6,106 nt of DNA. It comes from JANXSD01 sp043758125 (GTDB taxonomy: Bacteria; Bacteroidota; Bacteroidia; AKYH767-A; OLB10). Under the pieces are notes generated by a model. It was not told the origin of the DNA. It was given only the letters and a program-made list of their open reading frames with translations, and did no database searches. Shown here one piece after another: positions 1 to 6,063 of this stretch (positions are counted from its first letter, which is position 1; each line of letters opens with the position of its first letter). Made by a program: the position numbers and the translations under genes. The stretch is from contig JAYVOC010000282.1 of assembly GCA_043758125.1 (NCBI GenBank), positions 1-6,106 on the forward strand, written 5' to 3'.

Positions 1-539
1 GTTAAACCATTTTTACATGGCCACCAATCACTCGCGCCATACGGTTCGGATAATGTCCAGATGATTGGCTGAGAAGCATGAGCGTTTTTTATGAATGAAC
101 CAAAACCAGATGAAGGCGGAGTTCCTTGATAATAAATTGTAACGGAATCTAAATTATTAATTTGAATTGTTGCAGGAAGATTTAATGTTAACACATCTCC
201 ATTTTGCGAATGAGTGATCAAACTCTGATGATACTTGACTGAATCAACTGTTAAATTAATACTTAAATCAAAATTAATTGTATTGAATGAATTTGTTTTA
301 ACAACAAAATAAGAAGTAACATTTCCAGAAATATACAATACATTGGGATCAATGTTCCAATGGCAATTATAATATTTTACATCGAAGTCGTTATTAGCAG
401 CAACTACTTTACGATTTAATTTTCCTACATGTGCATCACGTTCTGTATTCGCAATCTGCATAAATTCTTTATCAGAAAATTGCTGCGCTCTAACAAAGTT
501 TGCGATGAAAATGAAAGTGAGAAGTAGCACTTTTTTCAT
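1..539 (-). CDS. M1-family metallopeptidase (aminopeptidase), N-terminal part, cut by window edge
   Basis: The reading frame opens with ATG at 539 and is still open after 179 codons at the window edge, so only the N-terminal part is present. Residues 1-18 form a signal peptide (MKK, then a hydrophobic core from VLLLTFIF, with cleavage likely after V-R-A before Q19), so the protein is exported. The rest is a beta-rich domain (about residues 55-160) ending in SEPYGASDWWPCK (164-176). That motif is what I recall from the N-terminal saddle domain of bacterial M1 aminopeptidases, especially the secreted ones of Bacteroidota. The catalytic GAMEN and HExxH(18x)E motifs would lie beyond the window, so activity cannot be judged. 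Family relatives in this phylum often end in a type IX secretion sorting domain, which is also out of view. It is separated from the upstream ridA-like gene by 142 bases and probably has its own promoter. The family call rests on motif recognition only. Confidence 0.82.
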   Translation of the reverse strand, partial: MKKVLLLTFIFIANFVRAQQFSDKEFMQIANTERDAHVGKLNRKVVAANNDFDVKYYNCHWNIDPNVLYISGNVTSYFVVKTNSFNTINFDLSINLTVDSVKYHQSLITHSQNGDVLTLNLPATIQINNLDSVTIYYQGTPPSSGFGSFIKNAHASQPIIWTLSEPYGASDWWPCKNGL

Positions 540-574
540 AATAGCATTATTTAAATTTTGTGTCAAACAATTAA

Positions 575-602
575 TAAAGGTAAGAAAAAAAATCTTGATC
601 AA
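575..602 (-). promoter_or_regulatory. Candidate Bacteroidota promoter for the M1 peptidase gene
   Basis: On the minus strand, TTG (602-600) is followed after 17 bases by TACCTTTA (582-575). This resembles the Bacteroidota pattern of a -33 TTTG/TTG and a -7 TAnnTTTG, with one mismatch in the last base of the -7 box. A start of transcription near 568 would leave a leader of roughly 30 bases before the ATG at 539. It is weaker than the three exact boxes elsewhere in the window, but it is the best match in the 142-base gap. Confidence 0.35.
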
Positions 603-681
603 CAGGAAAAAATTGTTGCTTTATATGATTTTTTTCGCACTAAATTGCCAAACAGGGTACGTTGACAATTGATCAAAGAAA

Positions 682-1107
682 CTAATCGATAGTTGCAATA
701 ACTTTCAACTCAATAGCGATGGGCGTTGGCAAGCAATTTATCTCTAAGGTTGTTCGACAAGGTTGATTGTCTTTGAAATACTCGGCATACAAACGATTAT
801 ACGTCTTAAAATCATCTTTCATGTTGGTAAGAAAAACGGTAACGTCAATAATTTTATCCCACGATGAACCGGCATCTTCCAAAATATAACCAATATTTTT
901 AAACACAGAATGGCATTGCTTTTCGATGTCGTAAGATAATATATTTCCTGCATCATCTAATTCAACACCTGGAATTTTTTTCTCACCTCTTTCGCGCGGA
1001 CCAACACCAGAAAGAAATAACAAATTTCCCACACGTCGAGCATGAGGATATGCCCCAACAGGTTCAGGAGCTTTAGAAGAATGAATACGATCGTTTTGCT
1101 CTGACAT
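682..1107 (-). CDS. RidA/YjgF-family protein, probable 2-aminomuconate deaminase type
   Basis: This 141-residue protein belongs to the RidA (YjgF/YER057c/UK114) family, small trimeric cytosolic enzymes that hydrolyse reactive enamines or imines. The conserved arginine that binds the substrate carboxylate is R118 in CRTTLEI, with the C-terminal P-T-P-I-A-I-E-L-K strand (E133) following. The N-terminal PxGxYPHARRVGNLLFLSGVGPR segment (16-38), the long loop before the first helix and the length are closer to 2-aminomuconate deaminase of the kynurenine/2-aminophenol route (AmnD-like, about 142 residues) than to the roughly 130-residue housekeeping RidA. That substrate is an inference; no other kynurenine-pathway gene is in the window. 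The longer frame back to 1155 would add 16 basic residues and overlap the upstream lipoprotein gene by 43 bases. The ATG at 1107 follows that gene's TAA by only 5 bases, so I chose it. It is the last gene of the three-gene operon and ends with TAG. Confidence 0.9.
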   Translation of the reverse strand: MSEQNDRIHSSKAPEPVGAYPHARRVGNLLFLSGVGPRERGEKKIPGVELDDAGNILSYDIEKQCHSVFKNIGYILEDAGSSWDKIIDVTVFLTNMKDDFKTYNRLYAEYFKDNQPCRTTLEINCLPTPIAIELKVIATID

Positions 1108-1112
1108 AATAA

Positions 1113-2747
1113 TTATTCTTTTGATGCACAATTTAATTCTAATTCCAATTCCCAATTAGCACGAAGTGTTACTGTAGATGAAACAAAAACTTCTTCTGGT
1201 TGTGTGCCATCTAAATAGTTCGAACCATCCAACATATTATTTTTATTGTTATCCACTACCACACGAATTATATATGCACCGGGATAAATAAAATTGAAAT
1301 CGTATTTGCCAGATTTATTGATAGTTTGTTGCCGAACAACTTCATACTTTTCAGTTAACACTTGCAATAAATAATTTCCACCTTCTTTCAGATTAATTGC
1401 GTGTATTGTAACTGCTGCAGTATTTTCAGAAGTAGGGATTTTAAAACGATAATTTATTGTGTCATTCTTCGATCCATACACATCAGTAAATGTACCAGGA
1501 AGAATTAACAATTGATAACTCGATCCTTCTTTCCACTTATGTGTTACACTAATTTTTCGTGTTGAAGAACTATCACGTACCACAAAAAAATCAGTTGAAG
1601 GAACAGGAATTGTATCAACAAATAATTTTAGTGTTCCTTCAATTTTTCCTAACGATCGAGGCAATTCAAATTCAATGTTTGAAGTTGGTCCTGAAAATTC
1701 AGGAGATTTTTTAATATCCACTCTTAAACTATTCGTAGTAAATCGCCTTTTTACTATCGATGTAGATGATAACTTCAATTGAATTGTATCGTTAATAAAT
1801 GGAGGCGAGCTAATCAATAAATGCAAGGAGTCAGCAACTGTATCTTTCATAAACACATACAAACTATCTCTTCCAATCGACCATTCCGTATTACCAGAAT
1901 ATAAATTTCCAGTAACGAGATCACGAATAACAAGTGTATCAATTCGCTCATTAAAAATTAACGTGGCTCGATAACGATCACCAATTTGTGATTTCAAATA
2001 TTGTCTCTTTGAAGGATGCTGTTTCGAAACTTTCAATTCAATCGTGCCGGTTTGCGGAATCGTTAATGTATTTCCTGTAAAAGCCATTCTTTCCTCATTA
2101 GGATTATCAAGAATATAATTCCCATTTTTATCTTCTAAAGCAAAGATGCTGTAATAACCAGGCGCAATATTTTTTATTTCAAAGGATCCGTTTTCGTTTG
2201 TATGAGCGAAATAATCTGGCTTCTGTTTAAACACTAATGAATCTAATGTTGCAATTGAATTCGACTTCTTATAAAGCATCACGGTAACGTCTTTCAACAT
2301 CTGCAAAGTAGCAGCATCTTTTACAATTCCAGAACAAATTAAAGAATCGAGAATTGGTCCTGTTGAAAATACATATTGAAAATTTTCTATTGCATTTCCC
2401 TCGTGAAGATCCGCAATTGCCTTTCCAAAATTGATAGTATAAGTTGTGTTGTCACGAAGTTTTTCGGGTAACTTAATTACAATTGATTTCTTCGAAACTT
2501 TTACTTCAGGCTTCCGATCCATCAATGGAGAAACGAGTAATTGATTAGGCAAATCTTTTAATTGCAAATACTCACTAAATGATAAAACGATTTCTCGTGA
2601 TTTAAAATTTACCGATCCATTTATAGGTTCCGCAACAATAAATTTAGGAGGAAGAATGTCTTTTGGTCCGCCAGTTGGCACAACACGATTAGCACATGCT
2701 GCAATTAAAAATAGTGTCGCAAAAAAAATAAGTTGTTTTAATTTCAC
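1113..2747 (-). CDS. Lipoprotein with N-terminal Big_5 (Ig-like) domain, unknown function
   Basis: The 544-residue product has a lipoprotein signal peptide (MKLKQLIFFATLFLIAAC) with lipobox I-A-A-C18, so it should be lipidated and held in the cell envelope. No acidic residues follow C18, so the sequence gives no surface-export signal of the K-D/E type known in this phylum. After a V-P-T-G-G-P-K-D-x-x-P-P linker (22-34) comes a bacterial Ig-like Big_5 domain (about 35-130, P-x-NGS and F-S-E-Y motifs, ending YVFSTG). A carboxypeptidase-regulatory-like beta sandwich (about 135-235) follows, then a less defined beta-rich middle (240-440) and a second sandwich-like module (445-540) ending RANWELELEL. 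Both modules carry D-x-N-x-N-x3-D (206-214 and 499-507), a likely calcium loop. The start is GTG at 2747, overlapping the msrC stop (GTGA); no other start preserves the signal peptide. The family is widespread in Bacteroidota and I know no assigned role. Confidence 0.85.
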   Translation of the reverse strand: MKLKQLIFFATLFLIAACANRVVPTGGPKDILPPKFIVAEPINGSVNFKSREIVLSFSEYLQLKDLPNQLLVSPLMDRKPEVKVSKKSIVIKLPEKLRDNTTYTINFGKAIADLHEGNAIENFQYVFSTGPILDSLICSGIVKDAATLQMLKDVTVMLYKKSNSIATLDSLVFKQKPDYFAHTNENGSFEIKNIAPGYYSIFALEDKNGNYILDNPNEERMAFTGNTLTIPQTGTIELKVSKQHPSKRQYLKSQIGDRYRATLIFNERIDTLVIRDLVTGNLYSGNTEWSIGRDSLYVFMKDTVADSLHLLISSPPFINDTIQLKLSSTSIVKRRFTTNSLRVDIKKSPEFSGPTSNIEFELPRSLGKIEGTLKLFVDTIPVPSTDFFVVRDSSSTRKISVTHKWKEGSSYQLLILPGTFTDVYGSKNDTINYRFKIPTSENTAAVTIHAINLKEGGNYLLQVLTEKYEVVRQQTINKSGKYDFNFIYPGAYIIRVVVDNNKNNMLDGSNYLDGTQPEEVFVSSTVTLRANWELELELNCASKE

Positions 2748-3247
2748 GGATTGATTGTTGATTTTAATAATGATTCAATTTTTCGCATAATTAATCCCAA
2801 ATAATTTGCATCTACTTTATCAAAATCTGAAAGCCGATCGCTATCAACATCAAGAATTAATGAAACTCTATCGTTAAGAAACGCTGGTAAAACAATTTCT
2901 GATTTAGATAAAGAACTACATGCAATATGTCCAGGAAAATCATCTACATTCTCAACAATAATTACTTCCCCATTTTTCCACGAGGTGCCGCACACACCTT
3001 TCCCATAAGCAATGCGTGTGCAAGCCAATGTTCCTTGAAACGGTCCTAGCACGAGATCTTCACCTTTCACAAAATAAACACCAACCCAAAAGAAACCCAT
3101 CACTTCTTTTAAAACAGCAATAATATTGGCGAGATTGGCAATCAAATCACTTTCCCCTTCAACGAGGCTATCGATCTGTGGAAGCATTGTTTCATATCGC
3201 TCCTTTTTGCTTGCATTAGGAGGCGCAATAATAAGTTCTTCAGCCAT
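2744..3247 (-). CDS. msrC: Free methionine-(R)-sulfoxide reductase (fRMsr), GAF-domain enzyme
   Basis: The enzyme reduces free L-methionine-(R)-S-oxide to methionine in the cytosol, with thioredoxin as the usual reductant. The 167-residue protein is a single GAF domain of normal length. The three conserved cysteines are C76 (FQGTLACTRI), C86 (GKGVCGTSW) and C110 (FPGHIACSS). Their spacing of 10 and 24 residues equals that of the E. coli YebR/MsrC catalytic set as I recall it (84, 94, 118). The acidic substrate-binding residues also line up: E117 in SEIVLP, and D133 and D135 in LDVDS. No key residue is missing. The ATG at 3247 is preceded by a promoter -7 box about 16 bases upstream, so this is the first gene of the operon msrC-lipoprotein-ridA. 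Its TGA overlaps the GTG start of the lipoprotein gene, which suggests translational coupling. Confidence 0.95.
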   Translation of the reverse strand: MAEELIIAPPNASKKERYETMLPQIDSLVEGESDLIANLANIIAVLKEVMGFFWVGVYFVKGEDLVLGPFQGTLACTRIAYGKGVCGTSWKNGEVIIVENVDDFPGHIACSSLSKSEIVLPAFLNDRVSLILDVDSDRLSDFDKVDANYLGLIMRKIESLLKSTINP

Positions 3248-3262
3248 GATAATTTATCGCTG

Positions 3263-3270
3263 CAAAGATA
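3263..3270 (-). promoter_or_regulatory. Promoter -7 box for the msrC operon
   Basis: The minus strand reads TATCTTTG followed by CAGC, an exact TAnnTTTG match to the Bacteroidota -7 consensus. It lies inside the 46-base gap between comF and msrC and would start transcription close to 3257, about 10 bases before the msrC ATG. I see no TTG or TTTG at the usual -33 distance, so only one half of the consensus is present. No terminator hairpin separates it from comF, so read-through from comF may also feed this operon. Confidence 0.6.
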
Positions 3271-3293
3271 GTTCTTGAAGACGTATATTTTGT

Positions 3294-3989
3294 CTATAGT
3301 TCAGCAAAAGCAATTGCTGCGAGGTAAATCTTAACATCTTTCACCTCTAAAAGCACGTTGGCGCAAGCATAAAGCGTGGAACCAGTCGTTATAACATCAT
3401 CCACAAGTAAAATATGTTTCCCTTCAAGAGCCTTCGAATCGGTAACAGCAAACACTTCACTTACATTTTTATAGCGGGCAAAACGGCTTTTTCTTGTCTG
3501 CGTATCAGTATGTTTTAAGCGTTTCATCCCGTGAGGAAGCGATTCAATTCCCATTCCTAGTCCTAATCCGTCAGAAAAACATGCCGCTTGATTGTATCCA
3601 CGAATCCGTTCTTTCTTTTTATGCAGCGGAATTGGAATGATCACATCAACTTTAGAAAATACTTGCGAAGCAGCAAAGGATTGTCCGCATAACTTTCCAA
3701 TATAAACTCCAACATCCGGACGATGTGAATATTTAAGTTGATGCATCAATTGTTGTACTTTTTCTCCTTTATGGAAATGTAAAAATGCTGATGCAGATTC
3801 CAACTTTATCTTACCCCAAAATTGTTTTGCAACAGGATTATCTGGATCGAGATGATAATTTGTATACGGAAGTTGAACATTGCATTTCGTACAGATGGTA
3901 TCTTCTCCACGTACTAAAAGATCGTTACACGCAGCGCATAACTGCGGATAAAAAATTGAAAGCGTATCTTGAATTAGTTCTTTTATCAA
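3294..3989 (-). CDS. comF: ComF-family phosphoribosyltransferase-like protein
   Basis: This 231-residue protein has the standard two-part ComF architecture. The N-terminus holds two CxxC pairs (C18-x2-C21 and C33-x2-C36), expected to bind one zinc ion. The C-terminal half is a type I phosphoribosyltransferase fold with D-V-I-I-P-I-P-L (115-122), R-I-R-G-Y-N-Q (128-134), T-x-T-Q-T-R-K-S-R (161-169) and the PRPP-binding loop ILLVDDVITTGST (193-205; acidic pair D197/D198). ComF proteins are cytosolic and are needed for DNA uptake in competent bacteria, but many non-competent species keep them and the enzymatic reaction is not settled. The start is TTG at 3989. The frame has an in-frame TAA about 10 codons upstream, the next methionine is M82, and the resulting MIKEL start fits family N-termini. 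It has its own promoter about 70 bases upstream. No other competence gene is in the window. Confidence 0.9.
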   Translation of the reverse strand: MIKELIQDTLSIFYPQLCAACNDLLVRGEDTICTKCNVQLPYTNYHLDPDNPVAKQFWGKIKLESASAFLHFHKGEKVQQLMHQLKYSHRPDVGVYIGKLCGQSFAASQVFSKVDVIIPIPLHKKKERIRGYNQAACFSDGLGLGMGIESLPHGMKRLKHTDTQTRKSRFARYKNVSEVFAVTDSKALEGKHILLVDDVITTGSTLYACANVLLEVKDVKIYLAAIAFAEL

Positions 3990-4007
3990 TGGCTTAAATA
4001 AATTAAA

Positions 4008-4029
4008 AATTACGAATTAAGAATTACGA
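4008..4029. repeat. Short direct repeat AATTACGA in the comF leader
   Basis: AATTACGA occurs at 4008-4015 and again at 4022-4029, a period of 14 bases with AATTAAG-like filler between them. The pair sits between the comF promoter box and the TTG start, so it would be part of the untranslated leader. AT-rich tandem remnants of this type occur between Bacteroidota genes. It may be slippage debris rather than a regulatory site. Confidence 0.4.
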
Positions 4030-4059
4030 TTCTCTACTTAATGCTAATCATTATCAAGG

Positions 4060-4067
4060 CAAAAGTA
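4060..4067 (-). promoter_or_regulatory. Promoter -7 box for comF
   Basis: The minus strand reads TACTTTTG, an exact TAnnTTTG match, located 71 bases upstream of the comF TTG start. Transcription would begin near 4053, giving a leader of about 64 bases that contains the AATTACGA repeat. The -33 position holds a T-run without a clear TTTG. Confidence 0.5.
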
Positions 4068-4119
4068 ATTGGAAGGATTATTTGAAAAAAAATTATAGTA
4101 AATTACAATCGTTTAATAT

Positions 4120-4142
4120 CTTTTGATGAAAAGTGGGGGGAT
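4120..4142. other. Small hairpin next to a six-G run between hflX and comF
   Basis: CTTTT-GATG-AAAAG (4120-4133) is a perfect 5-bp inverted repeat with a four-base loop. It is followed directly by TGGGGGGAT on the plus strand, which is striking in this AT-rich gap. Read on the minus strand, it lies about 45 bases after the hflX stop, with a C-run before the stem. The stem is AT-rich and has no following U-tract on that strand, so it is not a convincing intrinsic terminator. The rest of this 187-base gap holds only the comF promoter and the short repeat. Confidence 0.3.
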
Positions 4143-4176
4143 AAATGCAGAACGAAAAATACACAATTAAAATTAA

Positions 4177-5406
4177 TTAGTTGTTTTCTTCTTCGGTTGA
4201 TTGAGTCTCTTCGTTTGCAGGTGAATTATGTGGATAGCGAATAAAATGAACTTGTTTAATCAACCCACTAAGCGCTGCGCGTAATTCATCGATATTATTT
4301 TTTTCAGTTGCTGAAATAAAAATACATGGATAATTTTCTTTTGCAACCCATGATCTTTTCAACTCGTCTAATGAAATATTCTCTCTCGTTGCAGGTGTTA
4401 AATCAAATGGATCCTTTTCAACATAATGATATGCATCAATTTTATTAAAAACCATTAATGTTGGCTTATCATGTGCACCTAATTCTTGCAATGTTGTTTG
4501 CACAACTTTAATCTGATCTTCAAAATTGATATGCGAAATATCTACCACATGCATCAAGATATCTGCTTCCCGCACTTCATCAAGTGTTGATTTAAACGAC
4601 TCCACTAAATCATGCGGAAGCTTGCGAATAAAGCCAACAGTATCAGAAAGTAAAAATGGGATTTGATCCCAAACAATTTTTCTCACTGTGGTATCAAGCG
4701 TCGCAAAAAGTTTATTCTCTGCGAATACTTCACTCTTGCTGAGCAAATTCATCACCGTACTTTTTCCAACATTCGTATAACCTACCAATGCTACGCGAAC
4801 AATTTCTCCTCGTTGTTTTCGCTGCGTTGCACTTTGTTTATCAATCTCCTTTAACTTCTCCTTCAACCTACTAAGTTTCTCACGGATAACGCGACGATCA
4901 GTTTCAATCTCCGACTCTCCGGGACCGCGCACTCCTATTCCACCACGTTGCTTTTCGAGATGCGTCCATAAACGTGTTAGACGAGGTAATAAATATTTGT
5001 ATTGCGCCAATTCAACTTGTGTTCTTGATTGTGCAGATCGTGCTCTCTTTGCAAAAATATCAAGAATGAGATTTGTTCTATCTACAACGCGACAACCAAT
5101 TACTTTTTCAATATTTCTAATTTGTGATCCTGATAATTCATCATCAAAAATAGCAATTTGAATATTATTTGCTTTTACAAATTCTATAATTTCTTCCAGC
5201 TTTCCCTTTCCTACAAAAGTTTTTGAATCGGGATGATCCATCTTTTGCGTAAAACGACGAATCGTAACTGCTCCCGCCGTTAATGCTAAAAAAGCTAATT
5301 CATCGAGATATTCATTTATCTGATCAACTTCTTGTTGACGAGTAGAAACACTTATTAAAATTACACGCTCCTGCGGTACTCCTAAATCTGTTGGTTGATG
5401 CGGCAA
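4177..5406 (-). CDS. hflX: Ribosome-associated GTPase HflX
   Basis: HflX binds the 50S subunit and splits stalled or hibernating 70S ribosomes, notably under heat and other stress. The 409-residue protein shows the HflX-specific N-terminal domain with F-V-G-K-G-K (64-69), R-T-N-L-I-L-D-I-F (110-118) and the helical linker with G-G-I-G-V-R-G-P-G-E-S (155-165). The GTPase domain then has G1 GYTNVGKST (209-217), switch threonines in ATLDTT (235-240), G3 DTVGF (255-259), G4 NKID (321-324) and G5 SAT (365-367). An acidic, low-complexity tail (NEETQSTEEENN) ends the protein. All nucleotide-binding motifs are intact. The start is TTG at 5406: an in-frame stop of the upstream cytochrome gene lies just two codons before it, and the next methionine (M56) would remove conserved sequence. 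The 6-base spacing to that gene implies one transcript and possibly coupled translation. Confidence 0.96.
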   Translation of the reverse strand: MPHQPTDLGVPQERVILISVSTRQQEVDQINEYLDELAFLALTAGAVTIRRFTQKMDHPDSKTFVGKGKLEEIIEFVKANNIQIAIFDDELSGSQIRNIEKVIGCRVVDRTNLILDIFAKRARSAQSRTQVELAQYKYLLPRLTRLWTHLEKQRGGIGVRGPGESEIETDRRVIREKLSRLKEKLKEIDKQSATQRKQRGEIVRVALVGYTNVGKSTVMNLLSKSEVFAENKLFATLDTTVRKIVWDQIPFLLSDTVGFIRKLPHDLVESFKSTLDEVREADILMHVVDISHINFEDQIKVVQTTLQELGAHDKPTLMVFNKIDAYHYVEKDPFDLTPATRENISLDELKRSWVAKENYPCIFISATEKNNIDELRAALSGLIKQVHFIRYPHNSPANEETQSTEEENN

Positions 5407-5412
5407 GGGATC

Positions 5413-6036
5413 TTATTTTATTTTTAAAGTTTCAATGTATTCTGCAACAGCTTCAATTTGTTCGCTAGTTAATGATTTCTCATAACTTAGCATTGCATTT
5501 TTTCCATGCGTAATAATTGCAATTTTTTCATCGTTAGATAAGTTTGAAATACTCAAATCTTTTGCTCCACTCATCCCAGCTTTTCCATCAGTACCATGGC
5601 AACTTTGACACATTTTAGCATATACATCCTGACCGACAGCTAAGTGATCTCCATTAACTAATATTTCAACTTTTTCTCTCTTAAAAATAGGAGACTTGGT
5701 TTCTGAAATACCATACGCATAAATGATTAAAAGTAATGATACTAACGCAAGCGATTTCTTTTGTCCTTTAAACGCCACAACAGCAATTGGAATTGAAATC
5801 GCTACAGCAGCAATTTTTACCCATAACCATGTACCATTCGTTCCTGATTTTGCTGCAAGATAAATTCCTGTTGCCAAAAATAATGTACTTACAATCATTT
5901 CGAGGATGCGCGTCTTTTTTGTGAAATTAATTAATGCCTCCTTTTTATTTAACAGTAGTAGAATTGTTTTGATAAAGTAGATTAACAAAAAGATTGTTAC
6001 AACTAATTTATGACTATGAAGCATTCCTGTATACAT
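5413..6036 (-). CDS. Membrane-anchored monohaem cytochrome c with N-terminal four-helix module
   Basis: This 207-residue protein (numbering from the ATG at 6036) has four predicted membrane helices, about residues 11-29, 44-62, 70-89 and 95-109, followed by a class I cytochrome c domain. The haem site is C143-Q-S-C146-H147, and M182 (in KNAMLSY) is the likely distal ligand, ahead of the closing helix E-x-V-A-E-Y-I. Lysines cluster in the first and third loops, so by the positive-inside rule both termini, including the haem domain, face the periplasm. It presumably shuttles electrons in the respiratory chain; the partner is unknown. The membrane part resembles small SirB-like proteins beginning MYTGxLHxH. 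A longer start at GTG 6054 adds six residues, but it lies directly beside the -7 box at 6056-6063 and so upstream of the expected transcript start; I prefer ATG 6036. It is the first gene of a unit with hflX. Confidence 0.85.
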   Translation of the reverse strand: MYTGMLHSHKLVVTIFLLIYFIKTILLLLNKKEALINFTKKTRILEMIVSTLFLATGIYLAAKSGTNGTWLWVKIAAVAISIPIAVVAFKGQKKSLALVSLLLIIYAYGISETKSPIFKREKVEILVNGDHLAVGQDVYAKMCQSCHGTDGKAGMSGAKDLSISNLSNDEKIAIITHGKNAMLSYEKSLTSEQIEAVAEYIETLKIK

Positions 6037-6055
6037 GATGATAGAATTTGTCACG

Positions 6056-6063
6056 CAAATGTA
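6056..6063 (-). promoter_or_regulatory. Promoter -7 box for the cytochrome c-hflX unit
   Basis: The minus strand reads TACATTTG, an exact TAnnTTTG match 20 bases before the ATG at 6036. The predicted transcript start near 6050 leaves a leader of about 14 bases, similar to the short leader predicted for msrC. No TTG is visible at the standard -33 distance in the remaining 43 bases. Confidence 0.55.

Noticed and set aside
595..676. Two copies of the palindrome TTGATCAA (595-602 and 669-676) as a possible FNR/CRP-type operator pair
   Set aside because: The octamer is short and likely by chance in AT-rich DNA, the spacing does not match the TTGATnnnnATCAA form, and the first copy overlaps the candidate -33 element.
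540..681. Intrinsic terminator after the ridA-type gene
   Set aside because: Only weak 3-5 bp stems, such as CAACA/TGTTG around 602-618, are present, with no GC-rich stem followed by a U-tract on the minus strand.
1108..1155. N-terminal extension of the RidA-type protein (16 residues, MGIGIRIKLCIKRIII)
   Set aside because: It would overlap the end of the lipoprotein gene by 43 bases and does not fit the family; the ATG at 1107 gives the normal length.
3785..3997. 70-codon plus-strand open frame opposite comF
   Set aside because: It lies wholly antisense to a well-supported ComF gene, resembles no family I know and has no promoter box of its own.
4041..4170. Very short plus-strand frames (14 codons each, starting at 4041 and 4126)
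   Set aside because: They are too short, have no promoter or ribosome-binding context and are composed of ordinary intergenic sequence.
4663..4854. 63-codon plus-strand open frame opposite hflX
   Set aside because: It is antisense to the conserved HflX GTPase domain; its composition is what the reverse complement of that coding sequence would give.
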